Part shown: positions 1 through 8,258 of the stretch, one piece after another | Layout: every line of letters begins with the position of its first letter | Position numbering within the stretch: position 1 is the first letter of the stretch | Origin: CAWFGS01 sp963815535 | GTDB lineage: Bacteria; Pseudomonadota; Alphaproteobacteria; Sphingomonadales; Sphingomonadaceae | Assembly (NCBI GenBank): GCA_963815535.1 | Contig: CAWFGS010000003.1 | Location: 372,001-436,000, forward strand | Direction of reading: 5' to 3' | Length of the DNA: 64,000 nucleotides | Translations under genes and position numbers: made by a program | The notes under the pieces: model-generated | The model's database searches: none | Told to the model about the DNA's origin: nothing | The model's input: only the letters and a program-made list of their open reading frames with translations

Positions 1-1177
1 GATCTGATCCAGATGCGCGAAGGGATCCTGGCGACCGGGCAGGCGGATCCGTTCAGCCTGGTGATGGAACAGGTGCTGTCGCCCACCAAAGCCATCTGCA
101 ACGGGCGCGAAACCATCCTGCTCGGCACGTATAATTACATGGGCATGACCTTCGACCCCGATGTGGTCGCCGCAGGCAAGCAGGCGCTGGCCGATTTCGG
201 AACCGGAACCACCGGCAGCCGGGTTCTGAACGGCACGTATCAGGGGCACAAGGAATGCGAAGACGCCTTGCGCGATTTTTACGGCATGGACCATGCGATG
301 GTCTTTTCCACCGGGTATCAGGCCAATCTCGGCATCATTTCCACTCTGGCGGGCAAGGGGGATTACATCGTCCTCGACATCGACAGCCATGCCAGCATCT
401 GGGACGGTTGCGCCCTGGGCAATGCGGAAGTCGTGCCGTTCAAGCACAATGACATCGGACGCGCTGGAAAAACGCCTGAAACGCATTCCCGACGGCGCGG
501 GAAAGCTGGTGATTCTGGAAGGCGTCTATTCCATGCTCGGCGATGTCGCGCCGCTGAGCCGACATGGTCGCGGTCGCCAAGAAATACGGCGCGATGGTGC
601 TGGTGGACGAAGCGCATTCGATGGGCTTCATCGGCGAGAACGGACGCGGCGTGGCGGAAGAAGCGGGCGTGATGGACGATGTGCGATTTCATCATCGGCA
701 CATTTTCCAAATCCGTCGGCACGGTGGGCGGGTTCTGCGTATCGAACCATCCCAAATTCGACATCATGCGGCTGGTGTGCCGCCCATACGTCTTCACCGC
801 CAGCTTGCCGCCATCGGTGGTGGCGACCGCCACGGTCAGCATCCGCAAACTGATGGATGGCGCCGATAAGCGCGCGCATCTGTGGGAAAGTTCGCGCACT
901 TTGCACCAGGGTTTGCGCGATCTGGGGTTCGAACTCGGCACGCCGGACGCACAAAGCGCCATCGTCGCGGTCGTCATGCCCGACCTGGAACGCGGCGCCG
1001 CGATGTGGGAAGCGCTGCTGACGGAAGGGCTCTACGTCAATCTCGCCCGCCCGCCTGCGACGCCGGCCAACATGACGCTGCTGCGCTGTTCGCTATGCGC
1101 CGAACATTCCGAGGAGGAGGTCGACGACCATCCTCGGCATGTTCGAACGCGCAGGCCAGAAGATCGGGATTATCTGA
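1..1177 (+). CDS. spt: Serine palmitoyltransferase, 5'-truncated and frameshifted
   Basis: PLP-dependent alpha-oxoamine synthase that condenses L-serine with palmitoyl-CoA to 3-ketodihydrosphinganine, the first step of sphingolipid synthesis, in the cytosol. The sequence matches the soluble Sphingomonas enzyme: GTYNYMGMTFDPDVVAAGK near the start, DSHASIWDGC, LVDEAHSMGF with the PLP-pocket Asp-His pair, and GTFSKSVGTVGG carrying the Schiff-base lysine. The C-terminal RPPATPANMTLLRCSLCAEH is also typical. The family N-terminus, roughly 30 residues, lies left of the window. The frame changes near 457, 559, 683 and 1126, each by one extra base; the last frame ends at TGA 1175-1177 with GMFERAGQKIGII. 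Glycosphingolipids replacing LPS are a hallmark of sphingomonads, so this gene is a strong taxonomic clue. I read the shifts as sequence errors. Confidence 0.93.
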
Positions 1178-1218
1178 CCGGATAGGTTGGGCGGCAGTGG
1201 GTTCTGGATGACGGCATC

Positions 1219-2890
1219 ATGAGGACGATCGCCGCTTTCTTCCTGCGAAACGCCGCGCTCTATGTGATGCTGTTCGCGGCAATCGCATTCTACGTATTCG
1301 CATGGCCCGCGATACGCGGCGAATTGTCGTCCGCTACAGTCTGCGCGCAGACACGATGAGCATGGCGCAGGTTGGCGCAGCGCTCGAACAGTATCGCGAC
1401 GATCTGCAATCGGGGTTGGCCCGGCGCGAAGCAGAACGATCCGCGCCAGCACCGTCGACACGATCGATGTCCGGCTGGCAGCGGCGCGCAGGGAAGTCGC
1501 GGCAAAACAGCAGGCGCGCAGAAGCATCCGGCGGCTGGCTCAATTCGGTGCGCCCATCGAAAATTCTCGCCAGCAAACGGCTCGATCTGCAGATCGCGGC
1601 TCTAGATACGGAGATCGACGCTCTGACTGCTGCTCGCGACGCCCGCGTTCGGGGCGATATGCTGGCAAGAGCCGAAGCGAACCTTGGCCGATATCAGCGC
1701 ACATTCCAACGGCGAAAGTGGTCGCTGCGAACCGGCGGTGTTCCGCAGTAGAACAGCAACTGGCGGCGTTCGACCGCCGCAACCGATCGATCAGGCGGGG
1801 CGCAATCTGTTCCTGCGCGAACGGGCGCGGCTGGAGGAGGCGGCACGCGAACGCTGCGAACGGCGCGGAGCGCGCGCCGCAGCGAACGGCGCGTGGCTGG
1901 TCCAGATCGCGCGGTCGCACAAGCGCGTAAGGCGGTGCCGCACTGCCGAGGCCAGTAACTGGACGATCGGCACTCTTGATCGGAGTCGACAGGAACCTGC
2001 CGCGCCGGACCTTGCGCGATATCGCCGTCACCGCCGCGCTGGCGCTGCTCGCCATCATACTGATGCCTTACATCATCCGGCTGTTCTTCTGGTACGTGCT
2101 CGCCCCGTTCGCGGAACGGCGCACGGCAATCCGGCTGACCGTGCCGGGTGGGCATCTGGCAGACGGGGGCGAACCGATCACCTTGCCGGAAAAATCCGCC
2201 GTCTCCGCCCCGATCACGTTGATGCCGGGCGAGGAATTGCTGGTCCGCCCCGGCTTCCTGCAGTCCAGCGCCGATGCGCGGCATGCGACCAAGCGCACCA
2301 AGTTCCTGCTCGACTGGAGCCACCCGCTTACCAGCCTTGCCAGCGGCCTCACCATGCTCACTCGCTTGCGTGGGGAGGGCAGCGTTACGACTGTGTCCGC
2401 TGCCGACGATCCCTTCGCGGAAGTTACGGTGCTGACCCTGCCCGTGGGCGCATCGTGCGTGCTGCAGCCGCGCGCGCTGGCGGGCGTCGTCCAGCTGCAG
2501 GCGAGCGCGCTTCGCATCACCAGCCACTGGCGGCTGACCAGCCTGCACGCCTGGCTGACGCTGCAGCTACGCTACCTCGTCTTTCACGGGCCCGCGCGCC
2601 TGGCGATAGTCGGACGGCGCGGCATCCGGGCGGAAGCGGCGGATACGGGCCGCATTTTCGCACCCGATCAACTCGTCGGCTTTTCCGCAACCCTCGGCTA
2701 TGCCGTACGCCGCAACGAAACCTTCTGGCCTTACTTCACCGGACGCGAACCCCTGTTGCGCGACCGCATCACGCAAGGCGATGGCATCCTGCTGTTGGAA
2801 GAATCGCCCGGCGGCGCGAATGGCAAAGGCGGCGTGCGGCGGGGATTGGAAGGCGCGGTGGATTCGATGCTGAAAGCGGTCGGGATCTGA
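1219..2890 (+). CDS. Two-TM coiled-coil protein with AIM24-like C-terminal domain, frameshifted
   Basis: Not a family I can name with certainty. From ATG 1219 the protein starts with a membrane segment (ALYVMLFAAIAFYVFAW). A long charged coiled-coil follows at about 1340-1960, read in several frames. A second membrane segment lies near 2035-2090 (AALALLAIILMPYIIRLFF). A clean globular domain then runs to the TGA at 2888-2890, in one open frame from about 1976. The C-terminal part has features I associate with the AIM24 / TraA-like beta-sandwich family (PF01987): MPGEELLVRPGF, then VLTLPVGASCVLQPRALAG, then a W-rich segment and a FHGPARLAI turn. That match is inference. It follows spt by 41 bp on the same strand, so co-transcription is likely and a role in the sphingolipid envelope is conceivable. 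Frame changes in the coiled coil leave the exact central sequence uncertain. Confidence 0.6.
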
Positions 2891-3208
2891 TCCGGCTGGC
2901 AGAGGCGCTGTTCGCCCGAAGGCGTGGAGCTTCCTTATGTCATGCGCGAATATGAAATCGCGCTATCGCCGTCCCTGCCGCATTTCAGTTTCCTACATCG
3001 CGCCATTCTGACAGTTTTGCGGCATGCCCGTCGCTACGCTTCTCACACCGCCGATCGCGCCGATCGCGCCAAACGCAAAGGTCACACCTGACGTGCGCGA
3101 AATCGGCATATCCCGTTGGGAAACGGCGATAAACCCGCTTGGTCGAATTTACCGAAAAACCCGCCAGACGGTCCACGTCCGTTCAATTCCCAGCCCGGTT
3201 GCGGCCCG
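2891..3208. other. Convergent intergenic gap, one coding-like patch
   Basis: No complete gene seen. A short plus-strand patch at about 2926-3030 reads GVELPYVMREYEIALSPSL and looks protein-like, but it has no start codon or ribosome binding site. It could be a remnant or the frameshifted end of something. A 9-bp tandem duplication (gatcgcgcc twice) lies near 3051-3069. Confidence 0.4.
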
Positions 3209-3818
3209 TCAATCCTCCAGCCCGATGTCCCAATACAGCCAATCCATCCATGTCTCGTGCAGGAAATTGGGCGGGAAGCTCTTGCCCTGTTGCTGCAATT
3301 GCCAGCTGGTCGGGCGGAAGGGTTTGAGGCGCGGCTGCATGGCGGCGTCCTTGGGCGAGCGACCGCCCTTCTTCATGTTGCACGGCGCGCAGGCGGTGGC
3401 GATGTTCTCCCACGTCGTCTTGCCGCCCAATCGGCGCGGGGTGACATGATCGAAGGTCAGATTGCTCGCCGTCGCCGCAATATTGGCAAGTGAACCGATC
3501 GCGCAGGAACAGGTTGAACCGGGTGAAGGCGGGAAATTCGGACTGCTTCACATATTGTTTGAGCGCGATGACCGAGGGCAGCTTCATGTCGAGCGAAGGG
3601 GAATGCACCTCGCGCTCGTAACTTGCGACGACATCCACCCGATCGAGGAAGATCGCCTTGATCGCCGTTTGCCACGGCCACAGCGACAGCGGGTAATAGG
3701 ACAGCGGCGTGTAATCGGCGTTGAGCACCAGTGTGGGGCAGCCCGCCAGATTGCGGGCCGGATCGTCCGCCGCCAGCTTGAACTGCGCGGCGCGTTCCAT
3801 CAGTTCGGCTTTGAACAC
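3209..3818 (-). CDS. HNH endonuclease family protein, one frameshift
   Basis: Member of the short HNH nuclease family common in alphaproteobacteria. The domain has a CQYCG zinc-knuckle half, then FDHVTPRRLGGKTTWEN carrying the HNH catalytic His-Asn region, then CAPCNMKKGG as the second CxxC pair. The N-terminal half (LVLNADYTPLSYYPLSLWPW and SPSLDMKLPSVIALKQYV) is the conserved extension of this family. The frame changes by one base near 3470. Start chosen at GTG 3818 (VFKAELMERAAQ); ATG 3800 is an alternative. It is divergent from gluQ, with about 90 bp between the starts. The cellular substrate is unknown; these proteins are widespread and not part of a visible restriction system here. Confidence 0.85.
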
Positions 3819-3910
3819 GTCTCGCGTAAACCTCCGATTGTGCGTCAATGCAGCATCTGTCCCGATGCGCGTCAACCCTGTCACAATGGGGTTCGATGCC
3901 TTAATCCACA

Positions 3911-4801
3911 ATGACGAGGACAATGACGACTGGCAATAACGCCCCCTTCCGATGCCTGCCGAACGGTCACCCGTTTCGCGCCGAGCCCCAACGGTTCGCT
4001 GCATCTCGGCCATGCCTGGTCCGCGATCGTCGCGCACGATCTGGCGCAGGCGGCGGGCGGGCGGTTCCTGCTGCGGATCGAGGATATCGACGGTCCGCGC
4101 AGTCGCGCAAAGCTGGCTGCAGGAACATCGCGACGATCTGGCATGGTTGGGTTTGAAATACGAAGAGGTCGCGCCGCAATCGACCCGGCTGCATCACTAT
4201 GCGGCGGCGGCGGAACGGTTGCGGGCGATGGGCGTGCTGTATGCCTGCGAGTGCACCCGTTCGCAGATCATGCGAATCGCACCCGGCGATCGGTCCGCAC
4301 GGGGTGATCTATCCCGGAACCTGTCGCCATCGCAGCGACATCGATCCCGCCAATGCGGCGTGGCGTATCGACATGGCGAAAGCGTCGGCATAGCGCGGCG
4401 ATTTCAGGGCCGATGACGTGGCACGATGCGCTGGCGGGGGAGCAGGCCGCCGATCCCGTATCGCTCGGCGATGCCGTGGTGATGCGAAAGGACGCGCCCG
4501 CATCCTATCACCTCGCCGCGACGCTGGACGATGCGGCGGACGGGGTGACGCTGGTGACGCGCGGGCGCGACCTGTTCGCGGCCAGCATATCCACCGGCTG
4601 TTGCAGGCGTTGCTCGGCCTGCCGGTTCCGACATGGCACCATCATCCGCTGCTGCTGGACGTAGAGGGCGGCAAGCTGGCGAAACGGCGCGGCTCCCCGT
4701 CATTGGCCGATCTGCGACGCGGGGGGCAGGATGGCCTGGCGCTGGCGGGGGCTTTACGCGCAGGGAACCTTCCCGCTGGTATTTCGCTGAGCCGACATTA
4801 G
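3911..4801 (+). CDS. gluQ: Glutamyl-Q tRNA(Asp) synthetase, frameshifted
   Basis: GluRS paralogue lacking the anticodon-binding domain. It activates glutamate and attaches it to queuosine at position 34 of tRNA(Asp). Seen here: the class I HIGH motif in VTRFAPSPNGSLHLGHA, FLLRIEDIDGPR, the zinc-binding-type YACECTRSQI segment, and a KMSKS-like KLAKRRGSPSL near the C-terminus. Length, about 295 residues, fits GluQ rather than full-length GluRS. Several one-base frame changes interrupt it (near 3960, 4100, 4285, 4400 and 4585). The start is ATG 3911 or 3923; both are in the frame that reaches the HIGH motif after one shift. It ends with TAG 4799-4801, 10 bp before the HIG1-domain gene. Confidence 0.85.
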
Positions 4802-4811
4802 GTAGGATGGC

Positions 4812-5043
4812 ATGAACACATTTTTCATCATCGCGTTGGTCGTCCTGTGCGGACTGGTCGTCATTTCCCTGATCCGCGGCATCGTCGCGTTCCTGAAAAC
4901 CACGAAAATCGATCTGGAAACCGGCAATGCGGAAACCGTCACCGCGATGCAGGAAATGCAGAACAAACAGATGTTCAACCGCATCAAATATCAGGCGCTG
5001 GCGATCGTGGTGGTGGCGATCATCATCATGATCAACCGTGTAG
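4812..5043 (+). CDS. HIG1-domain twin transmembrane protein
   Basis: Small inner-membrane protein of about 75 residues. It has two hydrophobic helices (FFIIALVVLCGLVVISLI and ALAIVVVAIIIM) around a short basic loop (MQNKQMFNRIKYQ), the layout of the bacterial HIG1 / twin-TM family linked to cytochrome oxidase assembly or stability. ATG 4812 is clear. As printed, the frame runs on through VGRGA into the ATR gene at 5055 without a stop. If one base is removed before 5041, the reading becomes MINR followed by TAG at 5041-5043, the usual family end. That fits the one-base gains elsewhere, so I end the gene there. The fusion is probably not real. Confidence 0.75.
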
Positions 5044-5054
5044 GCAGGGGCGCG

Positions 5055-5640
5055 ATGGTCAAGTTGAACAAGATCTACACCCGCACGGGCGATGACGGTA
5101 CGACCGGGCTGGTCGATGGAACGCGGCGCGCGAAACATTCGGCGCGCATCGATGCGATCGGCGAGGTGGACGAGGCGAACAGCGCCATCGGTATGGCCGC
5201 ATCGGTCATGACCGACGTGCATCAAAAGGGCGCACTGTTCCGCGTGCAGAACGACATGTTCGATCTGGGGGCCGATCTCGCCACTCCGCTGGACGAGGCA
5301 AGCGGCGATGGCTTCGAACCGTCCGAAATGGTGCTGCGGATGGTCCCGGCGCAGACGCAATGGCTGGAAGACATCATCGACCGGTTGAACGAACAGCTGG
5401 AACCGCTGACCAGCTTCGTCCTGCCCGGCGGGTCCGCCGCTGCGGCGCATGTCCATCTCGCCCGCGCCATCGCGCGCCGTGCGGAACGGGCGGTCACGGC
5501 ACTGGCCGCAGGAAGAGGCGGTGAACCCCGCCGCGCTCACCTACGTCAATCGCCTGTCCGATTATCTGTTCGTACTTGCTCGCGTGGCGAACCGCGACGG
5601 GCAGGACGACGTCAAATGGGTGCCGGGCGCAAACAGGTAG
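5055..5640 (+). CDS. Cob(I)alamin adenosyltransferase (PduO type), one frameshift
   Basis: ATP:corrinoid adenosyltransferase, PduO/ATR family, which transfers the 5'-deoxyadenosyl group of ATP to cob(I)alamin to make adenosylcobalamin. Diagnostic motifs: the N-terminal P-loop-like IYTRTGDDGTTGLVDGTR, DAIGEVDEANSAIGMA, FVLPGGSAAAAHVHLARAIARRAER, and after a one-base shift near 5510 the closing VNRLSDYLFVLAR. Start ATG 5055 follows an AGGGGCG-like ribosome binding site. Stop is TAG 5638-5640. Length, about 194 residues, is normal. Placed between a HIG1 gene and 3-hydroxybutyryl-CoA dehydrogenase, it probably supports B12-dependent metabolism such as methylmalonyl-CoA mutase. Confidence 0.9.
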
Positions 5641-5939
5641 GCGTTCGGTTCGAGCGGGAAGTGGGTTTCGCGCAGAGGGCGCAAGGGAAGAGAGGCGCTG
5701 AGAGATATAGTGTTCGCGGCGAAGCCGCTATTGAACTGTCGATAGCCGTTTGTATTCGGACTGTGGAAGTTGAAACGCCTACGGCGAAATAAGTCTTCCC
5801 TGCGTCTCCCTTCCCTCTGCGCCCTCTGCGCGAAACAAACCTTCGAACACCGCACCCCCCTGGATGGCGCCCTCTCAAACCGGGGTGACGGCATCACAAG
5901 ACAAGCTAACACGCCCATTTTGCTGCAAGTGCGAAGGGT
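5641..5939. repeat. Intergenic inverted-repeat element
   Basis: No gene. The left arm at about 5668-5700 is rich in cgcgcagagggcgcaaggga. The right arm at about 5798-5845 contains tccctctgcgccctctgcgc, its approximate reverse complement, with about 110 bp between them. Such GC-rich 'gcagag' palindromes look like dispersed non-coding repeats. Whether other copies exist cannot be judged from this window, where I see only this one. Confidence 0.5.
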
Positions 5940-6818
5940 ATGGACATGCGGAACATCGCGGTTATCGGTGCGGGACAGATGGGGTCCGGGATCACGCAGA
6001 CGGTCGCGCAGAAGCGGCGCGAAAGTGATGCTGGCCGATATCGACATCGCGCTGGCGGAAAAGGCGAAGAGCGGGCATCGATGCGACCATGACCAAGCTG
6101 GTCGGACGCGGCAAGCTGGAAGCGTCGGACGCTCAGGCCACGCTCGATCGCATCGTGCCGATCGGCGATTACGCACCGATGGCCGACGCCGATCTGATTA
6201 TCGAGGCGGCGACCGAGCAGGAAGCGATCAAGGAAAAGATCTTCGAAGCGGCGGGCAAGGTGCTGTCGCCCGATGCCATTCTGGCCAGCAACACCAGTTC
6301 CATTCCGATCACCCGCATGGCGAATTATGCGCCCGATCCCGAACGGTTCATCGGCCTGCATTTCTTCAACCCGGTCCCGATCATGGGTTTGATCGAAGTC
6401 ATTCCCGGCCTCGCCACGTCGCAGAACACGACCGACCGGATCACTGCGTTTGCGGAAGGGTTGGGCAAGCAGGTCGTCCTGTCGCAGGATGCAGCCCGGC
6501 TTCGTCGTCAACCGCATCCTGCTGCCGATGATCAACGAGGCGGTGTTCCTGCTGGGGCAGGGTACGGCGGATATCGGCGATATCGACAAGGGGTGCCGCC
6601 TGGGCCTCAACCATCCGATGGGCCCGCTGGAACTGGCGGATTTCGTGGGGTTGGACACCTGTTTCGAAATCATCAAGGTGCTGTACGCGACCACCGGCGA
6701 CAGCCGCTATCGCCCCGCGCCGCTGCTGGTCCAATATGTCGAGGCCGGCTGGCTGGGCCGCAAGACGGGACGCGGATTTTACGATTATTCGGGCGACGCG
6801 CCCGTTCCCACGCGCTGA
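5940..6818 (+). CDS. 3-hydroxybutyryl-CoA dehydrogenase, frameshifted
   Basis: NAD-dependent dehydrogenase that interconverts 3-hydroxybutyryl-CoA and acetoacetyl-CoA, used in fatty-acid oxidation or polyhydroxybutyrate turnover. It has the Rossmann GAGQMGSGITQ at the N-terminus and the HAD-family core ASNTSSIPITRMA. FIGLHFFNPVPIMGLIEVI contains the catalytic His, and the C-terminal domain signature is PGFVVNRILLPMINEA. Start ATG 5940 (MDMRNIAVIGAG). Length, about 290 residues, is normal. One extra base near 6012, 6073 and 6493 shifts the frame each time. It ends with KTGRGFYDYSGDAPVPTR at TGA 6816-6818. Confidence 0.93.
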
Positions 6819-6871
6819 TAGCGGGAACGGCGGGGCGTGGCCGGTGGTTGGTGTGTCATAGGAGAATTTGC

Positions 6872-7225
6872 ATGACCGATCCCAAGAAACCCGCCGCCCC
6901 GCAAAGCCAGGAACAGCGCCAGGCGAACCTCGCGCCCGAAACGCACAATTCCGAACAGGACGATCACGGCAGCCAGGCGCAGGAAATCGCCAAGGAAGCG
7001 CAGGCTTCCGCCAGCGCGCACAGCCCGACCGAAAGCACGAAATCGGCGAACAAAAGCGATCTGACCGACGATTCCACGCAGGACGTCATCGACCATATGC
7101 GGGATATGGAATCGAGCGGACGGATCGACATGGACGCCTATCGCGGTGAACCCAATCATGACGACAATGTCGATAAGTTCGGCAAATCGGCCAAGCCCGA
7201 CGGTTTGCGCGGCGACGGCACGTGA
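6872..7225 (+). CDS. Hydrophilic low-complexity hypothetical protein
   Basis: 117-residue, very hydrophilic protein rich in Gln, Ser, Ala and acidic residues (SQEQRQANLAPETHNSEQDD; AKEAQASASAHSPTESTKSA). It probably is intrinsically disordered, with no signal peptide or membrane segment. ATG 6872 follows AGGAGA at about 6860, a convincing ribosome binding site. It is 53 bp downstream of the dehydrogenase on the same strand. I do not recognise a family. A stress- or desiccation-type disordered protein is possible, but that rests on composition alone. Confidence 0.7.
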   Translation: MTDPKKPAAPQSQEQRQANLAPETHNSEQDDHGSQAQEIAKEAQASASAHSPTESTKSANKSDLTDDSTQDVIDHMRDMESSGRIDMDAYRGEPNHDDNVDKFGKSAKPDGLRGDGT

Positions 7226-7237
7226 TGGGCGAACCCG

Positions 7238-7654
7238 TCAGGTGATCGCCACTTCCTTGTGCAGCAACCACAAGGCGGCAAGCAGGGTGAACGCGCCCGC
7301 TGAAATGATGTAACTGAGCCAGCGCATATGCAATGTGCGCGGCGCGGTTATGTCGTGCGTGTGCAGGCGCGACATGGATTTGCACGCATTGCGCTGCGCT
7401 GAAAACGACACCACCCCGCCCAGCGCGATGAATACCGATGCGATCGCCTGCGCCAGCCATTCGGGTTCGAATTCGCCGAATACCGCGCGAAAACCCAGCC
7501 CGATCCCGATCGCGGCGAATGCCGTGCGAAGCCAGCCCGCATAGGTTCGCTCGGTCGCTTGCACCGTGCGATCTTCCGCCCAGTCGGTGCGGTCCTCGGC
7601 AAATTCGGTACGTTTTTCCGCAAGATCGTTGGAACTGGTGGATTTCGATGTCAT
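7238..7654 (-). CDS. DUF202 (YidH-like) membrane protein
   Basis: 138-residue inner-membrane protein of the DUF202 / YidH family. It begins MTSKSTSSNDLAEKRTEFAE. The N-terminus has the family's charged repeat (RTEFAEDRTDWAEDRT), then YAGWLRTAFAAIGIGLGF as TM1, a second helix (AIASVFIALGGVVSF) and a third (IISAGAFTLLAALWLL). ATG 7654 is inside a longer open frame that starts at 8230. I set the start here because the family begins with this charged segment. Function is unknown in the family. Confidence 0.75.
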   Translation of the reverse strand: MTSKSTSSNDLAEKRTEFAEDRTDWAEDRTVQATERTYAGWLRTAFAAIGIGLGFRAVFGEFEPEWLAQAIASVFIALGGVVSFSAQRNACKSMSRLHTHDITAPRTLHMRWLSYIISAGAFTLLAALWLLHKEVAIT

Positions 7655-8230
7655 CGCAGGGGCGCTTTCGGATCGGCTGAGCCTGGAACCCTGCGGACAT
7701 ATCGGGCCGGTAGCAATGCCGGAATAGGTCGGACGCATCGGCCCATACACCTTTTCATCAAAAGCTAATGACGGCGAGGGGCGATCATTGCTGGGCGGAA
7801 TGCCGGGAGGACCGCTGGGCGGGCCGTCGCTGCCGTTGTTTGCGGAGCCGTTCAGACCCTGCACGATTGCGCGATCCGACGCGGGCGGGGGTAGGTTCAA
7901 TCGCACCGGTGGCCCGTTTCGGATCGAGCCGGGCGAGATTTCGAAGTTCGTCCCCCGATCGTCGGGCTCGATATTGCCGGGCGCAGAACCGTTTACACCC
8001 ACGATCGGATCGTTCGGGTCGTAGGGCAGAATGATCGGCGCAGACGGCGAACCTTGTTCGAATTTGCGAACCCGTTCGGCCATCTGTCCGCGTTGATCGG
8101 TCAGCCGTTCGGTGGTGGTTTCGAGCACGCCGCCATTATCCTCGTCCCCCACCAACACCATCGTGCTGACAATGGTAATTGCGGCGAACAGCAGGGCGCC
8201 GTTGCGGCTGGCAAGCATATTTCGGCTCAT
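7655..8230 (-). CDS. Exported or membrane-anchored Pro/Gly-rich hypothetical protein
   Basis: Starts MSRNMLASRNGALLFAAITI, a single hydrophobic segment that could be a signal anchor. A short coiled part (ERLTDQRGQMAERVRKFEQ) follows, then a long Pro/Gly/Asn/Ser-rich disordered region. I do not recognise it. As printed, its frame continues into the DUF202 gene with no stop. A single extra base upstream would hide a TAG at about 7766, which fits the other shifts in this part of the window. So the boundary at 7655 is arbitrary and the true end may be near 7766. Confidence 0.5.
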
Positions 8231-8258
8231 ACACTCGTCATAACCGCGCAGCCGTTAA

